From CAZVFX01 sp964626565 (GTDB taxonomy: Bacteria > Myxococcota_A > UBA9042 > CAIXZC01), in NCBI GenBank assembly GCA_964626565.1, contig CAZVFX010000078.1:1-33483 (forward strand): DNA of 33,483 nucleotides. Reading direction: 5' to 3'. The notes beneath the pieces were generated by a model. That model worked only from the letters and a program-made list of their open reading frames with translations. It was not told where the DNA came from and searched no databases. A program made the translations under genes and the position numbers. Positions 14,918-22,846 of the stretch are shown piece after piece. How positions within the stretch are numbered: position 1 is the first letter of the stretch; each line of letters opens with the position of its first letter.

Positions 14918-17458
14918 CTAGAAATTGGTTGCGCCGTCCGCGCCCGGCTGGCCGGGTTGGCCCGGGTCGCCAATGGACTTGCCGCCGGTGCCGCCGGAGC
15001 CTGGTGCGCCCGAGAGCATGAACTCGTTTTCGTTGGCGTAGGCCTGGGCCAGTTCCGGGGCCGCACCCCACAAGAACACTCCAAGAGACGGGCCTCCGCA
15101 ACCACCGCCACCGCCGCCGCCGTGGCCGCCCCTTCCGCCGGTACCGCCATGGCCACCTGCGTCCGCGCACCAGGCGTTGCCCAACGACTCGCCGCTGGGG
15201 CCTCCCGGTTTGCCGGAGCCGCCATCGCCCCCTACCCCGCCGGAGCCGCCGTCACCGCCGTCACCGCCGAAGCCGGTGAGGAAGGTGTTGCCCGTAAGTA
15301 CCGGCAAAGCCGCCACCTGGTCGTCGGCAACGAGAATCAGCCCAAAAGAACCGCCGCCCGGCTTGCCTGCCTCTCCACCGTCGCCCGCACAACCGCCGGA
15401 GCCGCCGCCACCACCGCTGCCGCCCAGGTCTGTGTATTCCCACAGCGGCTTACCGCCGCAGCCGATGGTTTCCACGCCACCGCCAGCACCTCCTCCGCCA
15501 CCACCGGAGCCGTTGTTGCCTTTGCCGCCGCCCGAACCTCCGGACCCGGTCCACAACCCATTTACTACTGAGCCGGCCGCAGTCCCACAGCCGCCGCCGT
15601 TCGCGCCGTTGGTGCCGTCCGCACCCCCTTTGCCATCCTCACCCAGACTCTGGATGAACTGGCTGCCGTCGGGGGTCTTAGGCACGCTGCAAATGGAGCA
15701 GTTGGTTTCCGCTTCCCAAATGAGGCCGTCGTAGCCCGGTTCGCCGCCGCCGCCGGGAGCCGGGCCGGCCCCGGAGCCGCCCCATTCCGCCTGCTGGTGG
15801 GACTGGTCATAAGGCAGGCTCTTGGGCTGGCCGCCCGATTCGTCGTAGTCGGGGCAGACACCATCGCCGCCGTCGCCGCCAGCCACGCTCTGCCCGTTGC
15901 AGCTCATCTGCCCGCCGTTACCGCCGGTGGACCAGTGCGCACCCGTGCAATCCGCGGCGGTGATGAACTTGGCGCCCAGACCCGGCGCGCCATCGTCACC
16001 GTCGTCGCCGTCGGCGCCGTCAGCACCGTGGGTGCCGTCCCTTCCGTTGCCTGCGACTACCCAGTTATTCACCAGGCGCAGACTGTCGTTGGCGTTACGG
16101 ATATAAACCGCGTAGCTCGAACCACCCTCGGCCGTCGCGTCCACACCAAACACATGGAAGCCGGAGAGCACGGTGGGAATGTCGAGAATGTCGATACCGT
16201 TTACCGCACCCGGCATCGCTTCCGAGGCGGGATCACCCATGATTGCAGTCTGGTTGAGGCCAGGGTCCCGGGAGACAAAATCAGCGCTATAGCCGCCATA
16301 GGTTGCAACCCCGGGCAGGAGGGAGATGGACTCCATGTACACGCCCGTGGCCACGTACACGTTGGGCTTGCCAACGCTCTGAGCCATGTCGATGCCGGCC
16401 TGCACGGTGAGCAACGGTTGCGACCAGGTGCCTGCGCTGGCGTCGGAGCCGTCCTTGGCCACAAAAACACCATCGGCAACCACACCGTCGATGCCGTCGC
16501 AGTTGGCATCTCCGGGCACGTCGGGGTCGTCGGCCGCGGCGAGATACTCGCACTCACAGCCGTCGTTGGGATTCACGTTGACATCGTGGAAGCCGTCGTC
16601 GCACTGCCATTTGCAGACGGGCAGCGTGCCGGCGGTGTCGCAGTAACCGGTAGCGTGGGGAGCATCCATCAGGACACAACTGTTGTTGCACACGCCGCAA
16701 TGCTCGTTCGAATCGTAAATGCCCGTGGTAGGATTCAGCATGCCGTCGTCCACGGTGCCGTTGCAGTCGTTATCCTTACCGTCGCAGATTTCATCGGGGA
16801 GATCGCAGGAACTCCACCCGGTCTCGGTGCAGAACTGGACTCCGTAGCAAACGGTGGTGCCCGCCTTGGCTTTACACGCTTTTTCGAGTCCGATGCTCTC
16901 CGCCACACATTCGCAGGTTGCCGAATCGGGAACACAAAGCTCGTATCCCACGCTCTCCATATGCACGTTCTGACAACTGTACCCTTCCTTACACCCCTTC
17001 TCGCAAGGGGCCAGGCAGTACTGGTCCGGGCCGAAGTGCACGCACTTGCCGCCTGAGCACTGAAGGTCAGCGGAGCACGGTTCACAGCTTCTGTCCAGTG
17101 GCGGAGCGCAAATGAAGATCACGTCGGAGCCGACGTGAACGCCCACACACTCGTACCCTTCGGGGCAGTCCTCCACACACAACATGGTGCAGATGTAGCC
17201 ATCGATCCCCTCGATGCAGAACCCGCTGTCGCAATCCGCGTTGTCGGTACACGGTGCGCCAAACGCACCCGGCTCCGGCGGCGGAGTGTACATGTCGACG
17301 CCCTTCCAATCGATGGTTTGGAGGTCGGGGCTGGTGTCACCACCGATCCATCCTTTGATGTCTTCGTTTCCGGTCCCCTCGCCGTCCTTATCCACTGTGG
17401 CTGCGGACGAGCAAGCCGACACGAGCAATACCAAAAACAGAGCCAGGACTCTCTTCAT
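14918..17458 (-). CDS. Large lipoprotein: Cys-rich module, MopE motif, beta-helix, poly-Gly region
   Basis: 846 residues. ATG 17458 has GGAGG eight bases upstream. Signal MKRVLALFLVLLVSAC (Cys16), an acidic tether, then a disulfide-rich module (about residues 65-222). A MopE-type metal-binding motif, CDGKDNDCNGTVDDG, lies at about 225-239, followed by more Cys pairs to about 303. From about 330 (GVFVAKDGSDAS) it reads like a DUF1565-type right-handed beta-helix (VYVATGVYMESI, TYGGYSADF). From about 470 the helix is interrupted by long runs of Gly-Gly-X and collagen-like Gly-X-Y that may pack as poly-Gly II. Last gene of a three-gene minus-strand run, 36 bp after the YkgJ-like gene. No enzyme motif; a cell-surface structural or binding role is inferred. 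Confidence 0.8.
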   Translation of the reverse strand: MKRVLALFLVLLVSACSSAATVDKDGEGTGNEDIKGWIGGDTSPDLQTIDWKGVDMYTPPPEPGAFGAPCTDNADCDSGFCIEGIDGYICTMLCVEDCPEGYECVGVHVGSDVIFICAPPLDRSCEPCSADLQCSGGKCVHFGPDQYCLAPCEKGCKEGYSCQNVHMESVGYELCVPDSATCECVAESIGLEKACKAKAGTTVCYGVQFCTETGWSSCDLPDEICDGKDNDCNGTVDDGMLNPTTGIYDSNEHCGVCNNSCVLMDAPHATGYCDTAGTLPVCKWQCDDGFHDVNVNPNDGCECEYLAAADDPDVPGDANCDGIDGVVADGVFVAKDGSDASAGTWSQPLLTVQAGIDMAQSVGKPNVYVATGVYMESISLLPGVATYGGYSADFVSRDPGLNQTAIMGDPASEAMPGAVNGIDILDIPTVLSGFHVFGVDATAEGGSSYAVYIRNANDSLRLVNNWVVAGNGRDGTHGADGADGDDGDDGAPGLGAKFITAADCTGAHWSTGGNGGQMSCNGQSVAGGDGGDGVCPDYDESGGQPKSLPYDQSHQQAEWGGSGAGPAPGGGGEPGYDGLIWEAETNCSICSVPKTPDGSQFIQSLGEDGKGGADGTNGANGGGCGTAAGSVVNGLWTGSGGSGGGKGNNGSGGGGGGAGGGVETIGCGGKPLWEYTDLGGSGGGGGSGGCAGDGGEAGKPGGGSFGLILVADDQVAALPVLTGNTFLTGFGGDGGDGGSGGVGGDGGSGKPGGPSGESLGNAWCADAGGHGGTGGRGGHGGGGGGGCGGPSLGVFLWGAAPELAQAYANENEFMLSGAPGSGGTGGKSIGDPGQPGQPGADGATNF

Positions 17459-17494
17459 GCCCCTTTCCTCCCTAGGAAATCGTGCAGTTCCACT

Positions 17495-18007
17495 CTACTG
17501 CAAAGGTGCGGTTTCGGCAACCAGATCGGCGAGTCTCGTGCGCTGATCGGGCTGGCCGCTTTCAGCAATGTCCAGCCGATGAGTAATGGAAAGCAAGGTA
17601 TTCAGCGTGGTGAGGTTCAGGACGGTCTCAGACGGCAGTTTCTCTACCACGCGGTTGCGAAAGTTGTGCTGACATACGGTGTGCTTTCCCCCTTCAAGCA
17701 GCAGCGGCAAACCCTGGGAGCGACAGATGATCGGTCGTTCCTGATAGACTGCGCACCCACCGTCCAGCAGGAAGACGCAGTTGTCGCCCCGTGCGGCGCG
17801 CTCGCGAAGACGCGCCCGGGTAGCCTCCGGCAGTTGGCGGAACGCGGCCAGCACCGCGTCCGCTTCCACGGGAAAGACCGAAATATCGGTAAGGCAGCAG
17901 TCGGTGCAACCCCTGGCGCACACCACGTCGTCCGCATAGGCTGAAAGCACGCGGTCGGTGAAGCTGTCCACTTTCGCCCTCAGTTCCGCGAGATTCTTAT
18001 TGATCAT
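17495..18007 (-). CDS. YkgJ-family Cys-cluster protein
   Basis: 170 residues from ATG 18007; the frame continues upstream but that part is antisense-shifted over the preceding gene. The YkgJ (formerly UPF0153) signature is present: CARGCTDCC near the N-terminus, then GCAVYQERPIICRSQG, giving a Cys set expected to chelate Zn or Fe. No signal peptide, so cytosolic. Its ATG is seven bases after the stop of the L,D-transpeptidase-like lipoprotein gene, and the beta-helix lipoprotein gene follows by 36 bp. The exact reaction of the family is not known; some members accompany protein modification systems. A link to metal loading or modification of the flanking lipoproteins is only a guess. Confidence 0.85.
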   Translation of the reverse strand: MINKNLAELRAKVDSFTDRVLSAYADDVVCARGCTDCCLTDISVFPVEADAVLAAFRQLPEATRARLRERAARGDNCVFLLDGGCAVYQERPIICRSQGLPLLLEGGKHTVCQHNFRNRVVEKLPSETVLNLTTLNTLLSITHRLDIAESGQPDQRTRLADLVAETAPLQ

Positions 18008-18014
18008 GGAGAAC

Positions 18015-19538
18015 CTACTCGATCCAGATGTCCATGTTGAACGGTCCGGCCAGGGGCGAGCCGCCGCTGACGTATGTATCCGCGATGACGAAGTATCTGC
18101 CCGGCGGAATCCAGTGGGTAAACGCGATGTTGTCCCTGGCCAGGCATGAATCGGGATCGTCGGCATCCAGTAGATGGACGTCGATGTCCGGCCCTCCTCC
18201 CGGATCATCATCAACGGCCACCCCGATGGTCGCGTCGTAGTCGATGGTGAGCAGGTAGACGAATTCGGCGCCGCCTTCGTCCGCGGTGGAGCAGTTGTAC
18301 TGGTCGAATTCGCTCACTCCTCCGGTCCCGGTATTGCCCGCGGCGGAAAACGGAAGCTGGTCGATGGGGAAGGGGCATTGGTGGGAGCCGTCAGGTTCGC
18401 AGGGCCACCACACGGAAGGGTCCACGTCTCTGGCGTCTACCAGGAAATAGTCCACTTCGTCCCCTGAACCGGTCCAGGCGTTGGTGATGAATTCAGTCCA
18501 ACTCGCCATGCCGGGGATGGTCTGGCATCCTGCGGACCACTTGTTTACCTTTGCTGTTTTGAGGGGGCCGTTGACACTGGCGACGTGGATATTGTGCCCG
18601 CTGCCGGTGCGATCGTGGTCTTCCGCTCCCTCGGGCGGCAGCCAGCCGTTGCGGTCGCTGTCCCAGTGTGCGTTCTTATTGGTGTCATCCCTCACCTGGT
18701 AGTCCCACTCCACGATCTTCAGCGCGTTGTAGTCCTTGTGCCACCCGTTGATGTAGCGATAGCGACGGTTGGGGCGAAGTGAAGAGCTGGAGTGCCAGCC
18801 GAAGTCGTGGGCGCCGGTGTCGGTGTGAGCCGCGAATTCCCGCACTCGTTTTGCGCCCGCCTCGTCGACCCACAGCAGGACGAGGGTGTCGTTGAAGCGA
18901 TTGGGCCCATTGCCGTTCCAGGCAAACGTGCCGGGGTACGCCCCTCTGATGCCGACAACGGATCGCACCTCCGGGCTGGTCTTGACTGACACGCCGGTGG
19001 TGAGTTCAGCGATGTCCCGGTAGAGGTCGTAAGCCTCCGCCTCGGACAGGAGTTCAACTCCCAGGGGAGTCTCGTAGCAACGCTCCTCACCGTTCCACTC
19101 CCTTCCCCCATCGAACAACGGCATATCGTCATCGAAACCCGGCATGACGATGTCGTCCCGAGCCCCTTCCAGTTTGAAGGTATAGAGGGGGTCGGGGTCG
19201 AGCCAGGCGATGAAGTCGGGGCCCGGGGTGTCGGGCCCCGCGGGCGTCGCAGGTGGGACGAAGGTGGGTGCGAAAGGCGGGAACTCGTATTCGAAGCCAC
19301 AACTCGACGGCGTGGGAACGTCGTCGTTGTGCGAAGTGTCCTCGGGGGCCACTTCGGGCCAGGACGGCGAGTCCTGTGCGGCCGGCAGGTCGGGAACCTG
19401 CGGGAGGTCGGCAGGCGCGTCGGCGCCGGCCGTGTCCGGGACGTGACGCACGTCCCCGGCCACCAGCCCCTGGGCTGGAGAGTCGTCGCCGCAGGCGGCG
19501 AGTAGTAGTAGCGTCAGAATGACTGCCGGGTGTTTCAT
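18015..19538 (-). CDS. Lipoprotein with L,D-transpeptidase-like motif and PPC-like domain
   Basis: 507 residues; ATG 19538 has AGGAG just upstream. Signal MKHPAVILTLLLLAAC (Cys16), then a Pro/Asp-rich tether to about residue 70. The middle domain has GSGHNIHVAS (about 309-318) and KWSAGCQTIPG (about 332-342). This His plus S-x-G-C pattern resembles the active site of YkuD L,D-transpeptidases, which crosslink peptidoglycan or attach proteins to it; similarity elsewhere is not evident, so it may be a distant relative. The C-terminal ~80 residues (DIDVHLLDADDPDSCLARD with PPGRYFVIADTY) look like a bacterial pre-peptidase C-terminal beta domain, a carbohydrate- or surface-binding type. First gene of the minus-strand trio. 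Confidence 0.7.
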   Translation of the reverse strand: MKHPAVILTLLLLAACGDDSPAQGLVAGDVRHVPDTAGADAPADLPQVPDLPAAQDSPSWPEVAPEDTSHNDDVPTPSSCGFEYEFPPFAPTFVPPATPAGPDTPGPDFIAWLDPDPLYTFKLEGARDDIVMPGFDDDMPLFDGGREWNGEERCYETPLGVELLSEAEAYDLYRDIAELTTGVSVKTSPEVRSVVGIRGAYPGTFAWNGNGPNRFNDTLVLLWVDEAGAKRVREFAAHTDTGAHDFGWHSSSSLRPNRRYRYINGWHKDYNALKIVEWDYQVRDDTNKNAHWDSDRNGWLPPEGAEDHDRTGSGHNIHVASVNGPLKTAKVNKWSAGCQTIPGMASWTEFITNAWTGSGDEVDYFLVDARDVDPSVWWPCEPDGSHQCPFPIDQLPFSAAGNTGTGGVSEFDQYNCSTADEGGAEFVYLLTIDYDATIGVAVDDDPGGGPDIDVHLLDADDPDSCLARDNIAFTHWIPPGRYFVIADTYVSGGSPLAGPFNMDIWIE

Positions 19539-19594
19539 GCTGCTCCTATCGCAGCAGGTATTGTATGCCCGTGCGGGCTGGTTTTCCAGTCCTG

Positions 19595-19623
19595 TGGACT
19601 GATGCGCGGCGATTCGCTAGAAT
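19595..19623 (+). promoter_or_regulatory. Candidate sigma70-type promoter of esterase-like gene
   Basis: TGGACT (four of six), exactly 17 bases, TAGAAT (five of six). It predicts a start of transcription near 19630, about 20 bases before the TTG start codon. Confidence 0.55.
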
Positions 19624-19649
19624 CGGTGCAGTAACCAATGGAGGCTCCA

Positions 19650-21320
19650 TTGAAGCAAACAGTGCTGGCGCTGTTTCTTGTGATGTCCGCCTGTGGCGGG
19701 AGTACCACCGACACGTCGGTGGACGTGACGGCCGATGCCGACGACTGGGTAGCGGCGGACCGGGTAGCGGACGAGGTCCGCCCGGACCTGGCCGACTCGG
19801 TTGACTTGATCGACCCGGTAGACCTGGCCGACTCGGTGGACCTGACCGATTCGGTAGACCTGGCCGACTCGGTGGACCTGACCGATTCGGTAGACCTGGC
19901 CGATTCGGCGGACCTGGTCGACTCCGCGAGCACGGTCGATTCGGTGGAGCTTGTCGACTCGGTGGACGTCCAGCCGGATATTCAGCCCGACGTACCGGAG
20001 CCGCCGCCGGTTCTTTTCGACTTGGGTATGATCTCAGACCCGACCTCCGCAGCGTGCTCCTTCACCGACCACCACGTAGTGTTGAAAGGGACGACGTTGG
20101 TGGATGCCTGGAAGGTGAGCTACTACTCCTGGGAGTCCATCGACGGGGAGTTGCAGCCGATCCTCATCAAGGCTTTTGCGGCCCGGCCGGTGGGGTTGAG
20201 TAACGCGCCGGGGGTGGTCCAGGCCCACGGGTTGGGCGGTTTCGCGACTGAAGATCACGCTACCGGAACAGCCGCCCTGTTGAACATGTTCGTGCTGGCC
20301 AACACCGGTCCCGGAGGCGGGGACTCGCCCAACAACACGTCGGAGGGGCTGGGGGCCGACCACGAGGACGGATACCGTCTGTTCGACACGCTGGAGGACG
20401 CCCGGGGTTCCTGGTTCTGGGGGCATGCAGTAGCTGCCATGCGGGGGCTCACCTGCCTGGAAAACCACCCCGACGTTGACCCGGAAAGGCTGGGAATGGT
20501 GGGCTACTCGGCAGGGGCGGTGGCCACTCTGATTTCGTCCAGCGTGGACGACAGAATCAAGGCGGCAGTGCCCGTGGGCGGCACCCTGGCCTGGGATGTG
20601 GCGGTGGAATCGCCAAAGGCCTGGCAGAACAACCTGCTGGCCCTGGCGGGACTCGACTACACCGCCCCTGAGTGGGTCAAACTGATGGACGAGATCGTCT
20701 CGGCGGATGCGTTGCTGCCGGGGAATCAGTCGAAAGTGCTCATGGTCAACGGCTCTACCGATGAGTTCTTTCCACTCACTGCGCACATGGCATGTTTCGA
20801 TACACTGGCCGATCCTGACAAACGCACCTCCATTGCGGCCAACTTCGACCACGGCTGCTATGCACTCACCGGCATCGAAAACGCGGGCGACATCGAGGAA
20901 CGGGCGTTGATACGTACGGAGGGCGGCCAGCGCATGTGGCTGAGGCACTGGTTCGGCACCGATGACAATTATCAGTACGTCCCTGCTCCGCCGCAGATCC
21001 AGGTGGAACCCTTGGGCGCGATCTCGATGGTGACGGCCCTGGTTGACGGCGGCGGCGGCAAATTGGATGTGGAAAATGTGAAGCTGTGGTGGAGTAACGA
21101 TGATTCGTTTTTCTACGTGTCCGCCGAACTGGACGACAACGGCAACGGTCTCTATTCGTTGCTGGCGCCCATGACTGTGCAAGCCAACACGGTGTACTTC
21201 GTTGACGTGCAGTACAAGACCAAATCCCTCCTCTTCCCGGAACGTTTCTCCATAACATCTCCGCCGATTGTTCCAGCGGATCTCATTCCCCAAATCCGGG
21301 ATATGACAAGCTGCCTCTAG
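19650..21320 (+). CDS. Alpha/beta-hydrolase lipoprotein with Asp-repeat tether
   Basis: 556 residues from TTG 19650. GGAGG at 19640-19644 is five bases upstream, and this start gives the clean signal MKQTVLALFLVMSAC (Cys15); ATG 19638 would overlap the ribosome site. A tether of about 110 residues is built from D-L-A/T-D-S-V repeats. The hydrolase domain has an oxyanion-type VQAHGLGGF, the nucleophile elbow VGYSAGA (Ser287), an acid in NGSTDEFF (Asp371) and a His in FDHGCY (His401), spaced as in dienelactone-hydrolase and acetyl-xylan-esterase relatives. A C-terminal beta domain of about 110 residues follows. Expected to hydrolyse an ester at the cell surface; substrate unknown. The next gene starts 32 bp later. 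Confidence 0.82.
   Translation: MKQTVLALFLVMSACGGSTTDTSVDVTADADDWVAADRVADEVRPDLADSVDLIDPVDLADSVDLTDSVDLADSVDLTDSVDLADSADLVDSASTVDSVELVDSVDVQPDIQPDVPEPPPVLFDLGMISDPTSAACSFTDHHVVLKGTTLVDAWKVSYYSWESIDGELQPILIKAFAARPVGLSNAPGVVQAHGLGGFATEDHATGTAALLNMFVLANTGPGGGDSPNNTSEGLGADHEDGYRLFDTLEDARGSWFWGHAVAAMRGLTCLENHPDVDPERLGMVGYSAGAVATLISSSVDDRIKAAVPVGGTLAWDVAVESPKAWQNNLLALAGLDYTAPEWVKLMDEIVSADALLPGNQSKVLMVNGSTDEFFPLTAHMACFDTLADPDKRTSIAANFDHGCYALTGIENAGDIEERALIRTEGGQRMWLRHWFGTDDNYQYVPAPPQIQVEPLGAISMVTALVDGGGGKLDVENVKLWWSNDDSFFYVSAELDDNGNGLYSLLAPMTVQANTVYFVDVQYKTKSLLFPERFSITSPPIVPADLIPQIRDMTSCL
19785..19930. repeat. 36-bp tandem repeat encoding Asp-rich tether
   Basis: Period 36 bp (12 residues, roughly DLADSVDLTDSV) with an 18-bp sub-period; two neighbouring units are almost identical and the ends decay. 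The near identity suggests recent slippage or unequal exchange, so tether length may vary. Confidence 0.9.
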
Positions 21321-21352
21321 ATATGCTAATCTGAAGTCATCGGAGGTGTTTC

Positions 21353-22591
21353 ATGAAACCAGGGCCCGGGAAAAAGAGAGAGTCCGCGAAACGCGGCCGA
21401 AAGCCGGGTCCCAAACCGCGGCCGCTGGAAGACCGGGCTGCAAAGATCCTTAAAGATCTGAAGGAGCTCAGCCGGGAAATGGGGGAGGAGCACGGCCTGA
21501 TTCGGGCAGAGGCTTTTCCGGTGAAGTCCATCGTGCTTCCCGTGACTCTCGCTATGGATGGAAGGCCCATGACGAGTGTCACCCATGCAGAGTCGGCGCG
21601 CCTGGTGCGTGACCTCAATTCCCGCGTCACGGAGGCGGTGAAAGCGCTCACTGCGTTTCGCCAGGGTTGCGTCTACTGTTTTCAGTGCGACGCGCCCGAT
21701 TGTTCCCACGCTCTTCCCGACGACCCGGACAAGACTTTTTCCGGTTACACGGCCACGGGCAAACCGGTGTGGAGAACGTTCCTCAACCTGTGCATGGAGT
21801 GGAAAGACCCCCGGGTGGAGAAGCTGTACGGTGACGCGCCGGAGGTTTTTGCGGTTGTGCAGAAGGCCCGCGAACTGAAGGGAGAACTGCTGCCTGCTTT
21901 TGGCAAGGGCAGCCTGGCCTTCAACGTACTGGGGCAGGTGATTGCGGGCCTGGTCCCACGCAGCATGCGCATTCCGGCACGGGAGGAAGACCGGTTCGCT
22001 TTGACGGTACAGTTTGTCGAGACCCGCAGCGGTACGGAAAAACGGCGGTTGCGTCTCAACATCCTGGGCGTCGCCCCGGACGAAATTGCCGAGGCCGACG
22101 AACAGGGCGGGGCGCGCAATCGGGCCGGTCGGCTACGCCACACGATCCGCATCACGCGACAGCGCTTGAACTCCGTGGGAAGGGAGTTGGCCCGGGCGGA
22201 ACAGGGTGGGCACAGTTTTGACCTGGAAGGGAAGGTCAACCCGTTGCTGCAGCGATTGCGCTCCGACCTGGATCGAATCTTCCGTTTGGACCGGCGGCGC
22301 ACCGAACATGCAGCCGAGCGGCACAAGGAGCGTGAGCGCCCCACGGGCGTGGCTGTGAAGGATGCGAAAAAAGCTCCGGTGGAAAAACTGTTGCTGGACG
22401 TGCGCAAGAACACGGTTGTGGCCTTGGGTCCCAAGCAGCGCGCCCACGTCTTCTCCCGGGTCGGCATGCACGTCACCAGCCTGCAACTCGACCCGGGCGA
22501 GTTGGACCGCAAGGTAGGCAAGAAACGCTGGCGACCCTTGACGGAAGAGGAGGTCGCAGAATTCCGCAACGCGTTGGAGGGGGATTCCTGA
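21353..22591 (+). CDS. Hypothetical protein with Cys cluster
   Basis: 412 residues, not recognised. ATG 21353 has GGAGGT six bases upstream. The N-terminus is very basic (Lys/Arg/Pro/Gly-rich to about residue 25), then helical. At about residue 104 there is a compact cluster, CVYCFQCDAPDC, which could bind Zn or an Fe-S cluster. The C-terminal half is rich in Arg with a likely coiled coil (about 260-330). No signal or membrane segment, so a cytosolic protein, perhaps nucleic-acid or ribosome binding judging from charge; this is inference. It follows the esterase-like gene by 32 bp and may share its transcript. Confidence 0.75.
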   Translation: MKPGPGKKRESAKRGRKPGPKPRPLEDRAAKILKDLKELSREMGEEHGLIRAEAFPVKSIVLPVTLAMDGRPMTSVTHAESARLVRDLNSRVTEAVKALTAFRQGCVYCFQCDAPDCSHALPDDPDKTFSGYTATGKPVWRTFLNLCMEWKDPRVEKLYGDAPEVFAVVQKARELKGELLPAFGKGSLAFNVLGQVIAGLVPRSMRIPAREEDRFALTVQFVETRSGTEKRRLRLNILGVAPDEIAEADEQGGARNRAGRLRHTIRITRQRLNSVGRELARAEQGGHSFDLEGKVNPLLQRLRSDLDRIFRLDRRRTEHAAERHKERERPTGVAVKDAKKAPVEKLLLDVRKNTVVALGPKQRAHVFSRVGMHVTSLQLDPGELDRKVGKKRWRPLTEEEVAEFRNALEGDS

Positions 22592-22636
22592 TCTTCTCAA
22601 ACTCCAAAATCCGAATCAGGCCCCGGAGGGCACGCT

Positions 22637-22771
22637 GGCCAATAGCCCCGGCCGGAAGCCCGGGGAATTGCGGATGTGCCGACTCGAAGCCCCAAAAATG
22701 CCGGGCGCCGGCCCGGCTTGTTTCTGCGATGTCACATCTCCACCCCGGGCTGGCGGCCGGGGCTATTGGCT
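22637..22771. repeat. REP-like palindromic element, 135 bp
   Basis: Outer arms 22637-22665 and 22743-22771 are inverted copies (26 of 29 positions by hand). Inside lie a second stem GATGTG/CACATC (22673-22678 with 22733-22738) and a perfect GC-rich hairpin GCCGGGC-N4-GCCCGGC (22700-22717). The whole folds as one long nested stem-loop. It sits in the 255-bp gap before the Cys-rich lipoprotein gene. Size and symmetry suit a REP/BIME or miniature mobile element; a structured RNA is the alternative. No T-run follows. Confidence 0.75.
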
Positions 22772-22846
22772 CTTGCTCCTTTGGAGCTGCTGTTTGGATT
22801 GGGGTGTTAACGGCGAAAGGCGGACCTTCATAGGAAGGGAGGAACG

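Noticed and set aside
15797..17056. 419-codon plus-strand open frame
   Set aside because: It is antisense to the Cys-rich/beta-helix lipoprotein, whose signal peptide, motifs and ribosome site are convincing; the antisense product has low-complexity Val/Ala/His composition.
20034..21293. 419-codon minus-strand open frame
   Set aside because: Antisense to the hydrolase domain with its catalytic triad; no recognisable motif or ribosome site.
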